A stretch of DNA of 34,299 nucleotides, taken from positions 24,048 through 58,346 of the forward strand of contig PHEC01000012.1 of assembly GCA_002841115.1 (NCBI GenBank). The letters run 5' to 3'. This DNA comes from Alphaproteobacteria bacterium HGW-Alphaproteobacteria-6. Lineage in GTDB: Bacteria > Pseudomonadota > Alphaproteobacteria > Rhodobacterales > Rhodobacteraceae. The translations under genes and the position numbers were made by a program. The notes beneath the pieces are model-generated. The model was not told where the DNA came from. It made no database searches and worked only from the letters and a program-made list of their open reading frames with translations. Positions 1-8,277 of the stretch are shown piece by piece; position 1 is the first letter of the stretch, and the number at the start of each line of letters is the position of its first letter.

Positions 1-542
1 GGCTCGCGGGTGACCAGCCCCAGCGCCAGCACCACCGCCGAGAGGATCGGAAAGACCACATCCGGCGGCCAGCCGGCGCTGCGCGCAAGGCTCGCCGCCA
101 GCGCCGAGAGACCCAGCGCGAAGGAAAACATCGCGTGCGCAAGGTTCATCAGGCCGGTCTGGTGGCGATCCTCCAGCATCGACAGGCGCACGTTGGTGCC
201 GATGTCGAGTAGCGAGACCGAGGCGCCCATGCCGAACAGCGCCAGCGCCAGGCCCGGCACCCCGCGCGCGCCAAGCGGATAGAACAGCGCCAGCGCCACC
301 ACGACCATCGCCAGCGGCAACGCGTGCCGGCCAAGGGCGGCCAGATAGCGCGGCACCAGCGCCATCGCGACGATCCCGCCCGCCGCCGCCATGATCAGCG
401 CCAGGCCGAGTTCGGCGTCGCTGGCGCCGCTGCGCAGCTTGATCTCGGGCACATAGGCGGCAAAACCGCCCCAGAAGACCCCAACCGCCGCCAGCCCCGC
501 CGCCGGCGCCCGCGCGATCCGTGCCGCCTCGAAGATCGCCAT
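1..542 (-). CDS. MFS transporter, 3' end outside the window
   Basis: The gene starts at ATG 542 with a GAGGGAG ribosome-binding site seven bases upstream, and the reading frame stays open to the window edge, so about 180 N-terminal residues are visible. The sequence is a chain of hydrophobic helices with short charged loops, as expected for the first six or so helices of a major facilitator permease. It aligns over its start with the upstream neighbour: both have a 13-residue lead ending ARAP, then a GVFWGGFAAYVPEIK-like helix, and both have a LMNL-H-A--SF motif near residue 135. The two genes are therefore tandem paralogues, 13 bp apart and probably cotranscribed. The substrate cannot be told from the sequence; YbjJ-type MFS members of this length often have no known substrate. 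Confidence 0.85.
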   Translation of the reverse strand, partial: MAIFEAARIARAPAAGLAAVGVFWGGFAAYVPEIKLRSGASDAELGLALIMAAAGGIVAMALVPRYLAALGRHALPLAMVVVALALFYPLGARGVPGLALALFGMGASVSLLDIGTNVRLSMLEDRHQTGLMNLAHAMFSFALGLSALAASLARSAGWPPDVVFPILSAVVLALGLVTRE

Positions 543-555
543 GCCTGCCGCTCCC

Positions 556-1722
556 TCAATCCGCGCTTTTTGCGGCGCCGGCCCGCCCCGCCGTGATCAG
601 CAGGGGATAAAGCCGCAGGACCGCAAGCACCATCCCGGCCATCGCCACAAAGGCCACCCTGAGGCCGAAAAGCTCGGATATCAGGCCAAGCGCCGGCGGG
701 CCGAAGAAATACCCCAGATAACCCAGCGCGGTGGCCCGCGCGATCACCAGCGCGCGCCGGTCCGGCGCCGACATCCGGCCGATCGCGGCATAGGCGGTGG
801 GCGCGATCACCGACCCGCCCAGCCCGGCAATCACCAGCCCGGCATAGGCCCAGGCGGGCGTTGGCGCCAGCCCGGCCAGCGCCATCCCCGCCGCCCCGAT
901 GACGGTGCCCCAGCGCATCAGCCGGGCCTCGTCGGTGCGCGCCACCACCACCTGACCCGCCAGCCGCCCGATCCCCATGGTCAGCGCCAGAACCGCCGGG
1001 CCCATGCTGCCCTCGGCCGGGGTCCCGCCCAGGGTCCGCTCGATATGCAGCGCCGACCAGCCCTCGGCGGCGTTTTCCGACATGAAGGCGATCAGCACGA
1101 TCACCCCGCCCCAGACCGGCACCGACCCGAGCCCGCCGACGATGCGCGCGGCATTGGCAAAGCCGTTGACCGCGCCGCCCCGCTCGATCGAAAGGAACGA
1201 CAGAACCGCAATCAGCAGCGCCGCTGCGCCCAGAACTTCGGCCGGGCCGAAGCCCTGGCTGCGCGCCCAGCCGGTGGCGATCGCCGCGCCGGCATAGCCG
1301 AAGGAATAGGCGGCATGGTTGAGGTTCATCAGGTGCAGCCCATGTTCGGCCTCGATCGCCGCGACGCGGGCGTTCATCGTGACGTCCAGAAGCCCGTTCG
1401 TGGCACCCACCAGCACCATCGCCAGCGCGAAAAGGGCCGGCACCGCGAACCAGCCCGGCAGCATGAACGATAGCGCCATCGCCAGCACCGACAGCGGCAG
1501 CACATGCCGGCCCACCGCCCGCGCGATCTGCGGCGCGGCAAGCATCACGATCACCGCCGCGATCGGTGTCGCCAGCATCAACGAGCCGAAGGCGGCATCG
1601 CCAACGCCCAGCATCGCCTTGGTATCGGGCACCAGGGCGGCATAGGCGCCCCACAGCACCCCCATTGCCGCAAAGGCGAAAAGCGGCGCCCGCGCGACAC
1701 CGGTCTGGCGCAGAATCAGCAT
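556..1722 (-). CDS. MFS transporter
   Basis: This is a 388-residue major facilitator permease of about 12 membrane segments, presumably a proton-coupled exporter or importer in the inner membrane. I chose ATG 1722 over the GTG at 1731. An AAGG lies eight bases before the ATG, while the GTG directly abuts that Shine-Dalgarno. From the ATG the N-terminus also matches the length of the downstream paralogue (13 residues up to ARAP). Family signs are the short hydrophobic helices, the HLMNLNHAAYSFGYAGA helix near residue 135, and the second-half repeat. It is the first gene of a two-gene unit with the MFS gene at 1-542 and is divergent from rplY across about 180 bp. The substrate is not inferable. 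Confidence 0.88.
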   Translation of the reverse strand: MLILRQTGVARAPLFAFAAMGVLWGAYAALVPDTKAMLGVGDAAFGSLMLATPIAAVIVMLAAPQIARAVGRHVLPLSVLAMALSFMLPGWFAVPALFALAMVLVGATNGLLDVTMNARVAAIEAEHGLHLMNLNHAAYSFGYAGAAIATGWARSQGFGPAEVLGAAALLIAVLSFLSIERGGAVNGFANAARIVGGLGSVPVWGGVIVLIAFMSENAAEGWSALHIERTLGGTPAEGSMGPAVLALTMGIGRLAGQVVVARTDEARLMRWGTVIGAAGMALAGLAPTPAWAYAGLVIAGLGGSVIAPTAYAAIGRMSAPDRRALVIARATALGYLGYFFGPPALGLISELFGLRVAFVAMAGMVLAVLRLYPLLITAGRAGAAKSAD

Positions 1723-1855
1723 TTGCGACACCTTTCCGGGGGGCAGGCCCCGGCCTTACACCGGCAGGCGCCCGGCCGGCTAGAGCGGCGGCGACGCCAC
1801 CTGCCGGTTTTTGCCCTTCCCAAGCGCGCGAATCTGACCTATACGCCGGGCCTCG

Positions 1856-1882
1856 CGGGCATGCACCCTTGGAGGATGCCCG
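1856..1882 (+). promoter_or_regulatory. Leader hairpin upstream of rplY
   Basis: A perfect 7-bp stem (CGGGCAT at 1856-1862 with ATGCCCG at 1876-1882) encloses a 13-nt loop and ends 20 bp before the rplY start. It lies where the 5' UTR should be. It could affect translation of the L25 mRNA, but stems of this size also occur by chance in GC-rich DNA. Confidence 0.3.
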
Positions 1883-1902
1883 GATAACCAATGGAGAGAC
1901 CT

Positions 1903-2514
1903 ATGGCTGGCGAGATCCCCGATCTTCTGGCCGAGGTACGGACGGGGACAGGCAAGGGGGCCGCCCGTCAAGCCCGACGCGAGGGCAGCGTACCCGGCAT
2001 CGTTTACGGCGACGGCAAGGAGCCGCAGCCGATCAACATCAACTACAACGCGCTGCTGAAGCGGCTGAAGGCGGGGCGTTTCCTGTCGACGCTGTTCAAC
2101 CTCAAGGTCGAGGGGCAAGAGGACGTGCGGGTGATCTGCCGCGGCGTCCAGCGCGATGTCGTCAAGGACCAGCCGACGCATCTCGACCTGATGCGCCTGC
2201 GCCGGACCTCGCGGATCAACCTCTTCATCCATGTCACCTTCGTCGAACACGACAAGGCGCCGGGGCTGAAGAAGGGCGGCACGCTGACAGTGGTGCGTCC
2301 CGAGGTCGAACTGGAAGTGACCGCGGGCGACATTCCCGATCACGTCACCGTCGACCTGACCGGCCGCGACATCGGCGACGTCATCCATATCGGCGATGTC
2401 GACCTGCCGGCCGGCGCCAAGCCGACGATCGCGCGCAATTTCGTCATCGCCAATCTCGCCGCGCCCTCGGGCCTGCGGTCGGCCGATAACGAAGAGGCGG
2501 CCGAAGAGGCCTGA
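1903..2514 (+). CDS. rplY: 50S ribosomal protein L25/general stress protein Ctc
   Basis: The 203-residue protein binds 5S rRNA in the large ribosomal subunit. It is the long TL5/Ctc form: an N-terminal L25 domain (about 1-90, with the conserved [11 protein letters not shown] stretch near residue 30) followed by a C-terminal beta domain (about 95-185). The C-terminus is a short acidic tail ending EEAAEEA. I chose ATG 1903 over the in-frame ATG at 1891 because the GGAGAG at 1893-1898 is then a well-placed ribosome-binding site and MAGEIPDL fits the family start. It is followed by a strong GC hairpin and then pth, the usual rplY-pth order in alphaproteobacteria. Confidence 0.95.
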   Translation: MAGEIPDLLAEVRTGTGKGAARQARREGSVPGIVYGDGKEPQPININYNALLKRLKAGRFLSTLFNLKVEGQEDVRVICRGVQRDVVKDQPTHLDLMRLRRTSRINLFIHVTFVEHDKAPGLKKGGTLTVVRPEVELEVTAGDIPDHVTVDLTGRDIGDVIHIGDVDLPAGAKPTIARNFVIANLAAPSGLRSADNEEAAEEA

Positions 2515-2537
2515 TCACGGCCTGATCGTCGACGGTT

Positions 2538-2562
2538 GCGCGGGGCCCATGCGGCCCCGCGC
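2538..2562 (+). terminator. Terminator-like hairpin after rplY
   Basis: A perfect 10-bp stem (GCGCGGGGCC at 2538-2547 with GGCCCCGCGC at 2553-2562) has a 5-nt loop and begins 24 bp after the rplY stop. The T-tract is poor (TGCGTCTT follows), so termination would rely on the very stable stem. A separate pth promoter candidate lies just downstream, which fits. Confidence 0.55.
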
Positions 2563-2604
2563 TGCGTCTTGGCCCCCCGCGTTGCATCGGCCCCGCGTTG
2601 CATC
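2553..2604 (+). repeat. Three imperfect tandem repeats of 16-18 bp
   Basis: Three adjacent units share the form GGCCCCGCGTTGCATC: 2553-2570 (diverged), 2571-2588 (two extra C) and 2589-2604 (exact). The first overlaps the right arm of the rplY terminator hairpin and the last supplies the -35 box of the pth promoter candidate. Confidence 0.65.
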
Positions 2605-2626
2605 GACCAGCCCCCGGCCCTAGTCT
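2598..2626 (+). promoter_or_regulatory. Candidate promoter of pth
   Basis: TTGCAT (2598-2603) and TAGTCT (2621-2626) are separated by exactly 17 bp, with initiation expected near 2633, 24 bp before the pth ATG. The match to the sigma-70 consensus is moderate. Confidence 0.4.
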
Positions 2627-2656
2627 GGTCAGCGAAGCGGCGCAGGAGAACCGGCC

Positions 2657-3340
2657 ATGCGGCTTTTCGTCGGCCTCGGCAATCCGGGGACGAAATATGC
2701 GGGAAACCGCCACAACATCGGCTTCATGGCGGTCGACAGGATCGCCGCCGATCACGGGTTCTCGCCCTGGCGCGCACGCTTCCAGGGCCTGATCGGCGAG
2801 GGCCGGCTGGGCGCCGAAAAGGTCGTCCTGCTCAAGCCCGCGACCTTCATGAACCTCTCGGGCCAGTCGGTCGGCGAGGCGATGCGGTTCCACAAGCTCC
2901 AGCCGGCCGATGTCGTGGTCTTTCACGACGAGCTTGACCTTGCCCCCGGCAAGGTCCGGGTGAAGGCGGGCGGCGGCCACGCCGGCCATAACGGGCTGCG
3001 CTCGATCCATGCCCATATCGGCGAGGCCTACCAGCGCGTGCGCCTCGGCATCGGCCACCCCGGCGACAAGGACCGGGTTGCGGGATATGTGCTGTCGGAT
3101 TTCGCCAGGGCCGACCGCGACTGGCTCGACGACCTCTTGCACGGCATCTCCGACGGCGCCCCGGCCCTCGCCGAAGGCGACGGCGCAGGCTTCATGAACA
3201 AGGTCGCGCTCCGCACCGCGCCGCCGCGGTCTTCGGCGGGCGCGAGGCCGGCCGGGGCGGCACCGCCTGCGCCCGAACCTGCCGCCGAACCGGAAACACG
3301 CAGATCGCCGCTCCAGCGGCTCCTCGACCGGTTCTCGTGA
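2657..3340 (+). CDS. pth: Peptidyl-tRNA hydrolase
   Basis: This cytoplasmic esterase releases tRNA from prematurely dropped peptidyl-tRNA. All key residues of the bacterial Pth family are visible: N9 in GLGNPG, catalytic H19 in NRHNIGF, N66 in FMNLSG, D91 in FHDELDL and N112 in [11 protein letters not shown]. These correspond to E. coli N10, H20, N68, D93 and N114. At 227 residues it is longer than the roughly 190 usual; the extra part is a C-terminal Ala/Pro-rich tail (about 190-220), as seen in many alphaproteobacterial Pth proteins. AGGAG at 2644-2648 is a good ribosome-binding site eight bases from the ATG. Its stop overlaps the GTG start of the next gene. Confidence 0.97.
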   Translation: MRLFVGLGNPGTKYAGNRHNIGFMAVDRIAADHGFSPWRARFQGLIGEGRLGAEKVVLLKPATFMNLSGQSVGEAMRFHKLQPADVVVFHDELDLAPGKVRVKAGGGHAGHNGLRSIHAHIGEAYQRVRLGIGHPGDKDRVAGYVLSDFARADRDWLDDLLHGISDGAPALAEGDGAGFMNKVALRTAPPRSSAGARPAGAAPPAPEPAAEPETRRSPLQRLLDRFS

Positions 3341-4413
3341 CACTGCCCGCCGCCATGGCCGCCGCGCTTGCCGATCAGGCGGCATCCTGCGGCGCGCTCG
3401 GCTCGCCGCTGATGGAGCGACTCTTCCGCCTGATGGCGACCGGCTGGGCGCCGGCGGGCGCTCTGGCGCGCCGTCTGTCGGCTTGGCCCGGCGACCTGAC
3501 GAGCCGGGGCGACTCGGTGCCGCTGCGCCTTGGCGGCGCGCTTCATGCGCTGGTCCGCTCCGGCCGCGCCCCGGCCCTTGCCGCGATCTATGCCGGGCAC
3601 GAAGGGTTCGGCGACGGCGCCTTCCTCGACGCCGTCGGCGAGACGGTCGACCACAACGAAACCTTCGTCCTCGGCTTTCTCGACAGCGCGCCGCAAACCA
3701 ACGAGCTTCGCCGCTCGGTCGCGATCATCGCCGCCGCGCACTGGCTCGCCGACCGCATCGGCCTGCCCTTCGTCCTTTCCGAACTTGGCGCCAGCGCCGG
3801 GGCGAACCTGATCTGGGACCGCTACGCGGTGGCCACGCCCAAGGGACGCCTCGGACCGCAGGAGGCGCTTCTGACCCTGAGGCCGGACTGGCGCGGCAAG
3901 GCCGCGGCGCCCGGCAAGGCCCCGGCACAGGGGCCGCATCCCCGGGTGGTGGCGCGGGCGGGAGTCGATCTGAACCCGATCGACCCGGTCGCGGGGCGCG
4001 AACGGCTGATGGCCTATCTCTGGGCCGATCAGCCCGACCGGCTTGAGCGCACGGCCCGCGCGCTCGACGCGCTGGCCGCCGATCCGCCCGACATCGCCCG
4101 GGGCGACGCGGTCGAGTGGCTCGCCCGCCGCCTCGCAACGCCCCGCCCCGGCGCGCTGCACCTCGTCTATCACACGGTGGCCTGGCAGTATTTTCCCGCG
4201 GCCGTGCAGGACAGGGGCGAGGCCCTTCTGGCCAGGGCCGGAGCGGCAGCCTCGGCGACGGCGCCGCTGGCGCGCTTCGCCATGGAGGCGGACGGCGAGG
4301 GGCCCGGCGCCGGCATGATGCTCGACCTCTGGCCCGGCGGGTCTCGCATCGCGCTCGGCCGGGTGGACTTTCACGGGCGCTGGATCGACTGGCAGGCGCC
4401 AAAGACCGCCTGA
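3337..4413 (+). CDS. DUF2332 family protein
   Basis: This 358-residue protein is recognisable as DUF2332, a family of unknown biochemical function. Supporting segments are the [23 protein letters not shown] region near residue 58, [22 protein letters not shown] near 106 and [12 protein letters not shown] near 147, the last resembling a nucleotide or methyltransferase-type glycine loop. It has no signal peptide or membrane segments. I use GTG 3337, which overlaps the pth stop as GTGA and suggests translational coupling; ATG 3355 (six codons in) is an alternative because no clear Shine-Dalgarno precedes the GTG. The coupling to pth says only that the two are made together. Confidence 0.85.
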   Translation: MTLPAAMAAALADQAASCGALGSPLMERLFRLMATGWAPAGALARRLSAWPGDLTSRGDSVPLRLGGALHALVRSGRAPALAAIYAGHEGFGDGAFLDAVGETVDHNETFVLGFLDSAPQTNELRRSVAIIAAAHWLADRIGLPFVLSELGASAGANLIWDRYAVATPKGRLGPQEALLTLRPDWRGKAAAPGKAPAQGPHPRVVARAGVDLNPIDPVAGRERLMAYLWADQPDRLERTARALDALAADPPDIARGDAVEWLARRLATPRPGALHLVYHTVAWQYFPAAVQDRGEALLARAGAAASATAPLARFAMEADGEGPGAGMMLDLWPGGSRIALGRVDFHGRWIDWQAPKTA

Positions 4414-4478
4414 CCGGTATGGCGCGAGGCCGGGATGGCGGGTATATTCGCTCTTCGCAGAGCCGGAGGAAGGACAGG

Positions 4479-4850
4479 ATGGAGAAGGACCCGGCGATCA
4501 ACGTCCTCGGCGGCAGGCTGGAGCCCTGCTCCACCGCGCCCCTCACCGGCTATTTCCGCGACGGGCATTGCAACACCTGCGCCGAGGATCGCGGCAGCCA
4601 TACCGTCTGCGCGGTGATGACGGCGGAATTCCTTGCCTATTCGAAATATGTCGGCAACGACCTGTCGACGCCGCGGCCCGAATATGGCTTTGCCGGCCTG
4701 CACCCCGGCGACCGATGGTGCCTCTGTGCGGCGCGCTTCGCCCAGGCCCATGACGAAGGCTGCGCCCCGCTCGTGCACCTCGCCGCCACCCATGCCCGCG
4801 CAACCGACATCGTGCCCCTGGCCGTCCTGCAAGGCTGCGCGGCGCCCTGA
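4479..4850 (+). CDS. DUF2237 family protein
   Basis: This small cytoplasmic protein of 123 residues starts at ATG 4479, behind a strong GGAGGA (4465-4470) eight bases upstream. It matches the DUF2237 pattern: NVLGGRLEPCS near the start, TGYFRDGHCNTC, then GSHTVCAVMTAEFLAYSKYVGNDLSTP, and a GDRWCLCAARFAQA segment. Five or more conserved cysteines suggest metal binding or redox sensitivity, but no activity is established that I can name. It lies 65 bp after the DUF2332 gene and converges on the CodA-family gene. Confidence 0.85.
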   Translation: MEKDPAINVLGGRLEPCSTAPLTGYFRDGHCNTCAEDRGSHTVCAVMTAEFLAYSKYVGNDLSTPRPEYGFAGLHPGDRWCLCAARFAQAHDEGCAPLVHLAATHARATDIVPLAVLQGCAAP

Positions 4851-4871
4851 CCGGGGCAAGACGGGCAGCCA

Positions 4872-4887
4872 GGGCGGATCATCGCCC
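4872..4887. terminator. Weak hairpin between convergent genes
   Basis: A 5-bp stem GGGCG/CGCCC with a GATCAT loop sits between the DUF2237 stop (4850) and the codA-like stop (4993). There is no T-tract on either strand, so this is only a possible bidirectional terminator. Confidence 0.25.
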
Positions 4888-4931
4888 CGCGCACCCCCCC
4901 TGGCCCGCAGGCGCCATACGGCGCGCGCCCG

Positions 4932-4962
4932 GCGTGCCTTCGGCTCCTGCGTGCCTTCGGCT
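4932..4962. repeat. 14-bp direct repeat, period 17
   Basis: GCGTGCCTTCGGCT occurs at 4932-4945 and again at 4949-4962 in the convergent intergenic space and is followed by TCTTCGTTGCGCAAATAC. The position resembles that of dispersed intergenic repeats in Rhodobacteraceae genomes, but its copy number elsewhere cannot be seen here. Confidence 0.6.
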
Positions 4963-4992
4963 TCTTCGTTGCGCAAATACCCGATCCGGACC

Positions 4993-6282
4993 TCACCGTG
5001 GCGCCGCCGGCACCCCGTCGTGGCGCCGCCGGACACTGGCCGGCCGCCCCGGCAACGACAGCTGCGCGTCGCCCCGCGCCCGCCGCGCGATGACCTTGCC
5101 TCTCGCCACCACCGCCAGCCGCTCGGCGCGCAGCCGCAGCGCCTCGGTCGGGCTGCCGGCGTCGAGGACGACCAGCGAGGCGATGTCCCCCACCCCAAGC
5201 CCGTAACCGTCCAGCCCCATGATCGCCGCATTATCCGCCGTCACCATGCGAAAGCAGCGCGCCATCTCGTCCGGATGGGTCATCTGCGCGACATGAAGGC
5301 CCATGAAGGCCACATCCAGCATGTCGGCGGTGCCGAGCGAATACCACGGGTCCAGCACGCAGTCCTGACCCCAGCCGACGGTGATGCCATGCGCCTGCAA
5401 TTCCTTCACCCGGGTCAGGCCGCGGCGTTTGGGAAAGCTGTCGTGGCGACCCTGAAGGGTGATGTTGATCAAGGGATTGGGGATCGCGGTCATGCCGCTT
5501 TCGGCGATCAGCGGCAAGAGCTTCGAGACATAGTAGTTGTCCATCGAATGCATCGAGGTCAGATGCGACCCCGCCGCGCGCCGGCCCAGACCGTGCCGCG
5601 TCACCTCGGCCGCCAGCACCTCGACATGGCGGCTCAAGGGATCGTCGGTCTCGTCACAGTGGATGTCGAGCATCAGCCCGCGCTCGGCGGCGATCCGGGC
5701 AAGGTCTTTCACGCTCTCCCGGCCGTCTTCCATCGTGCGCTCGAAATGCGGGATGCCGCCGACCACATCCACACCCATGTCAAGCGCGCGGATCAGGTTT
5801 TCGCGGCCGGTCGCGGTGCGGTAAAGCCCGTCTTGCGGAAAGGCGACAAGCTGCAGGTCGATGTAGCCCGCCACCTGCCGCTTCACCTCCAGCATCGCCT
5901 CGACGCCGCGCAGGTGGTCGGGCGTCGTGTCCACATGCGACCTTATGGCAAGAAGCCCCATCGCGGCCGCCCAGTCGCAATAGGTCAACGCGCGGGCGAT
6001 CATCTCGTCCACCGTGGCGATGTCGCGCAACGCGCCCCAAAGCGCGATCCCCTCAAGCAGCGTTCCGCTCGCGTTGACCCGCGGCAGGCCGTAGGACAGC
6101 GTCGCGTCCATGTGGAAATGCGGATCGACGAAGGGCGGGGCGACAAGATCGCCCGCGGCGTCGATCACCTCGCGCGCCTCCCCCTCGACCCGACCGGTGG
6201 CGACGATCCGCTCGCCGGTGATGGCGATGTCCGCCACCGAGCCATCGGGCAGCGTGCCGCCCCTGATCAGAAGGTCGAACAT
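4993..6282 (-). CDS. codA: Cytosine-deaminase-family amidohydrolase (CodA-like)
   Basis: A 429-residue cytoplasmic TIM-barrel amidohydrolase that aligns along its length with E. coli cytosine deaminase at a constant offset of six residues. The metal and catalytic residues are present: H55 and H57 (PHFHMD), Q150 (VAFPQDG), H208 and E211 (HCDE), and D307. E. coli Asp314, a substrate-pocket residue, is replaced by Cys308 (GQDCVLDPW), so the substrate may not be cytosine. Candidates are other amino-heterocycles or creatinine, since creatinine iminohydrolases belong to this superfamily. The start abuts the permease stop (TGAATG), and the gene is last in the BMP-type ABC operon, so it probably acts on what that importer brings in. 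The C-terminal basic tail after about residue 405 is longer than in E. coli. The family call is firm; the reaction is open. Confidence 0.82.
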   Translation of the reverse strand: MFDLLIRGGTLPDGSVADIAITGERIVATGRVEGEAREVIDAAGDLVAPPFVDPHFHMDATLSYGLPRVNASGTLLEGIALWGALRDIATVDEMIARALTYCDWAAAMGLLAIRSHVDTTPDHLRGVEAMLEVKRQVAGYIDLQLVAFPQDGLYRTATGRENLIRALDMGVDVVGGIPHFERTMEDGRESVKDLARIAAERGLMLDIHCDETDDPLSRHVEVLAAEVTRHGLGRRAAGSHLTSMHSMDNYYVSKLLPLIAESGMTAIPNPLINITLQGRHDSFPKRRGLTRVKELQAHGITVGWGQDCVLDPWYSLGTADMLDVAFMGLHVAQMTHPDEMARCFRMVTADNAAIMGLDGYGLGVGDIASLVVLDAGSPTEALRLRAERLAVVARGKVIARRARGDAQLSLPGRPASVRRRHDGVPAAPR

Positions 6283-7227
6283 TCAGCGTTCCCCCTTGTT
6301 GAACGGCACCATCAGCGCCGCCGGAACCTCGGCCCGACGCGACATCAGCTCCAGCGCCAGGATCGACAGCAGATAAGGCACCATCAGGAAGACCTGATAG
6401 GGGACGTAAGCCCCGATCGGCGTCTGCTGAAGCCGGACCTGACCGGCATCGAAAGCGGCGAAGAGAAGCGCGCCAAGGGCTGCCTTGCCCGGCCGCCAGG
6501 CGCCGAAGACGACAAGGGCGATGCAGATCCAGCCACGCCCGTTGACCATCTCGAAAAAGAAGCTGGAAAAGGCCGACATGGTCAGGAACGCCCCCCCGAC
6601 CGCCATCAGCCCCGATCCGACGATCACCGCGCCCATGCGCAGTGCGGTCACCGAAAGCCCCTGCGCCTCGACCGATGCGGGGTTCTCGCCGGCGGCGCGC
6701 AGGGCAAGGCCGAGGGGCGTGCGGTAAAGCACCACCGAGACCACCGCGATCAGCGCGAAGGCGAGGTAGGTCAGCGGGGTCTGGGCAAAGAGCGCCGGCC
6801 CGATCAGCGGGATGTCGGCGAGGCCGGGGATCGGCCAGGGCTGGAACGGTTCGATCCTGGGCGGCGAGGTGACTTCCGGCAGCGACAACCGGTAGGCGAA
6901 GGCGGCGGTCGCGGTGGCCAGAAGCGTGACGCCAAGGCCGACGACATGCTGGGAAAGCCCGAAGGGCACGGTCAGCGTGGCGTGCAGCAGGCCGAAGGCC
7001 ATGCCCGCCAGCATCGCGACGAAGACCCCGGCCCAGAGCCCGGCCCCAAGATAGACCGCCATCCAGCCGGCAAAGGCGCCGATCACCATGATCCCCTCGA
7101 TCCCGAGGTTCAGCACCCCGGCGCGTTCGCAGATCAACTCGCCCAGCGTGGCAAAGATCAGCGGCGAGGCGATGCGCACGGCGGCGGCCCAGAAGCTGGC
7201 GGACAGAAGGATGTCGAAAAGCTCCAT
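6283..7227 (-). CDS. Nucleoside/nucleobase-type ABC transporter permease (second)
   Basis: Inner-membrane permease of 314 residues, with about 8-9 hydrophobic segments. It shows the signature of the BMP-linked permease family (BPD_transp_2): the N-terminal PLIFATLGELICERAGVLNL helix/loop and the EG-MV-GAFAGW run. The coupling segment is LRAAGENPASVEAQGLSV, around residue 180. Its start codon follows directly on the stop of the first permease (TAGATG), and its own stop abuts the codA-like ATG. With the partner permease, the double ATPase and the BMP binding protein it forms a purine/pyrimidine-type importer; such systems carry nucleosides or bases. Confidence 0.9.
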   Translation of the reverse strand: MELFDILLSASFWAAAVRIASPLIFATLGELICERAGVLNLGIEGIMVIGAFAGWMAVYLGAGLWAGVFVAMLAGMAFGLLHATLTVPFGLSQHVVGLGVTLLATATAAFAYRLSLPEVTSPPRIEPFQPWPIPGLADIPLIGPALFAQTPLTYLAFALIAVVSVVLYRTPLGLALRAAGENPASVEAQGLSVTALRMGAVIVGSGLMAVGGAFLTMSAFSSFFFEMVNGRGWICIALVVFGAWRPGKAALGALLFAAFDAGQVRLQQTPIGAYVPYQVFLMVPYLLSILALELMSRRAEVPAALMVPFNKGER

Positions 7228-8277
7228 CTAGCGCCACCTCACCCGCATCGTGGTCAGCCTGAGCGCCAGCACCATGGTCAGAAGCGCCGTGGCGGTCAGG
7301 ATATCGGCGATATAGGTCGGCACGCCGGCGGCCCGGCTCATGCTGTCGGCACCGACGAAGACGCCGGCGACGAAGATCGCCGACAGAACGACGCCAAGGG
7401 GATTGAGCAGCGCCAGCATGGCGACGATGATCCCGGCGTAGCCAAAGCCGGGCGACAGATCCAGGGTCAGGCTGCCCTTCAGCCCGGCGACCTCGGAAAA
7501 GCCGGCAAGGGCGGCAAGCCCGCCCGACAGGAGCGCCGTCTTGACCATCACCCGGCCGACCGGAATGCCGGAAAACCGCGCCGCTTCGGCGTTCAGCCCG
7601 ACGGCGCGGATCTCGTAGCCAAGCGTGGTGCGGGTCTGGACCACCCAGACGGCAAGGGCCGCAAGGATCGCCAGCGCGAAACCCCAGTGCAGGCGCAGCC
7701 CGGTGACGATCCGCGGCAGCCGCGCCGATGCCTCCAGTGCCGGCGATTTCGGCCAGCCCATGCCAAGCGGGTCCTTCATCGGCCCCTCCAGAAGGTAAGA
7801 GACGAAAAGCAGCATGATGAAATTGAACAGAAGCGTGGTGACCACCTCGTCGACGCCAAGGCGGGTCTTCAGCAGCACCGGGCCAAGCAGCACCAGCGCG
7901 CCGGCGGCCATCGCGGCCAGGGCGATGGCCGGGATCAGCAGCGCCGGGGGCAGCGGCAGCGCCCCGGTGCCGAGAAGCACGGTGACCACGGCGCCGGCGT
8001 ATAGCTGCGCCTCGGCGCCGATGTTCCACAGCCGCGCGCGGAACGCCACCGCCACCGCAAGGCCGGTGAAGATCAGCGGCGTCGCCCGGTTCAGCGTCTC
8101 GAGCGCGGCAAAGCGCGAGCCGACCGCGCCCTTGACGATCAGTCCGAGGGTGGCGAAGGGATCGGCACCGGCCAGAAGCGCCAGCAGCGAGGCGGCGAGG
8201 ACCGTCAGCGCCAGCGCCGCCGCCGGCAGGCCGACACGGCGCAGCGCCGACGGGTTGGCGATCGGCTCAAGCCGCAT
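7228..8277 (-). CDS. Nucleoside/nucleobase-type ABC transporter permease (first)
   Basis: A 349-residue polytopic membrane protein. I chose ATG 8277 (MRLEPIANP), which overlaps the ATPase stop by 11 bp, rather than the in-frame start at 8298. Features of the family include ATPLIFTGLAVAVAFRARLWNIGAEAQ in the first third, GVDEVVTTLLFNFI in the middle, and the EIRAVGLNAEAARFSGI coupling loop, the EAA-like contact with the ATPase. It pairs with the permease encoded immediately downstream to form the translocation pore. Confidence 0.9.
   Translation of the reverse strand: MRLEPIANPSALRRVGLPAAALALTVLAASLLALLAGADPFATLGLIVKGAVGSRFAALETLNRATPLIFTGLAVAVAFRARLWNIGAEAQLYAGAVVTVLLGTGALPLPPALLIPAIALAAMAAGALVLLGPVLLKTRLGVDEVVTTLLFNFIMLLFVSYLLEGPMKDPLGMGWPKSPALEASARLPRIVTGLRLHWGFALAILAALAVWVVQTRTTLGYEIRAVGLNAEAARFSGIPVGRVMVKTALLSGGLAALAGFSEVAGLKGSLTLDLSPGFGYAGIIVAMLALLNPLGVVLSAIFVAGVFVGADSMSRAAGVPTYIADILTATALLTMVLALRLTTMRVRWR

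Noticed and set aside
4633-8004. 1123-codon open frame on the plus strand
   Set aside because: It is antisense to codA-like and the two permease genes; composition is Arg/Gly/His/Asp-rich with no domain, a typical GC-rich shadow frame.
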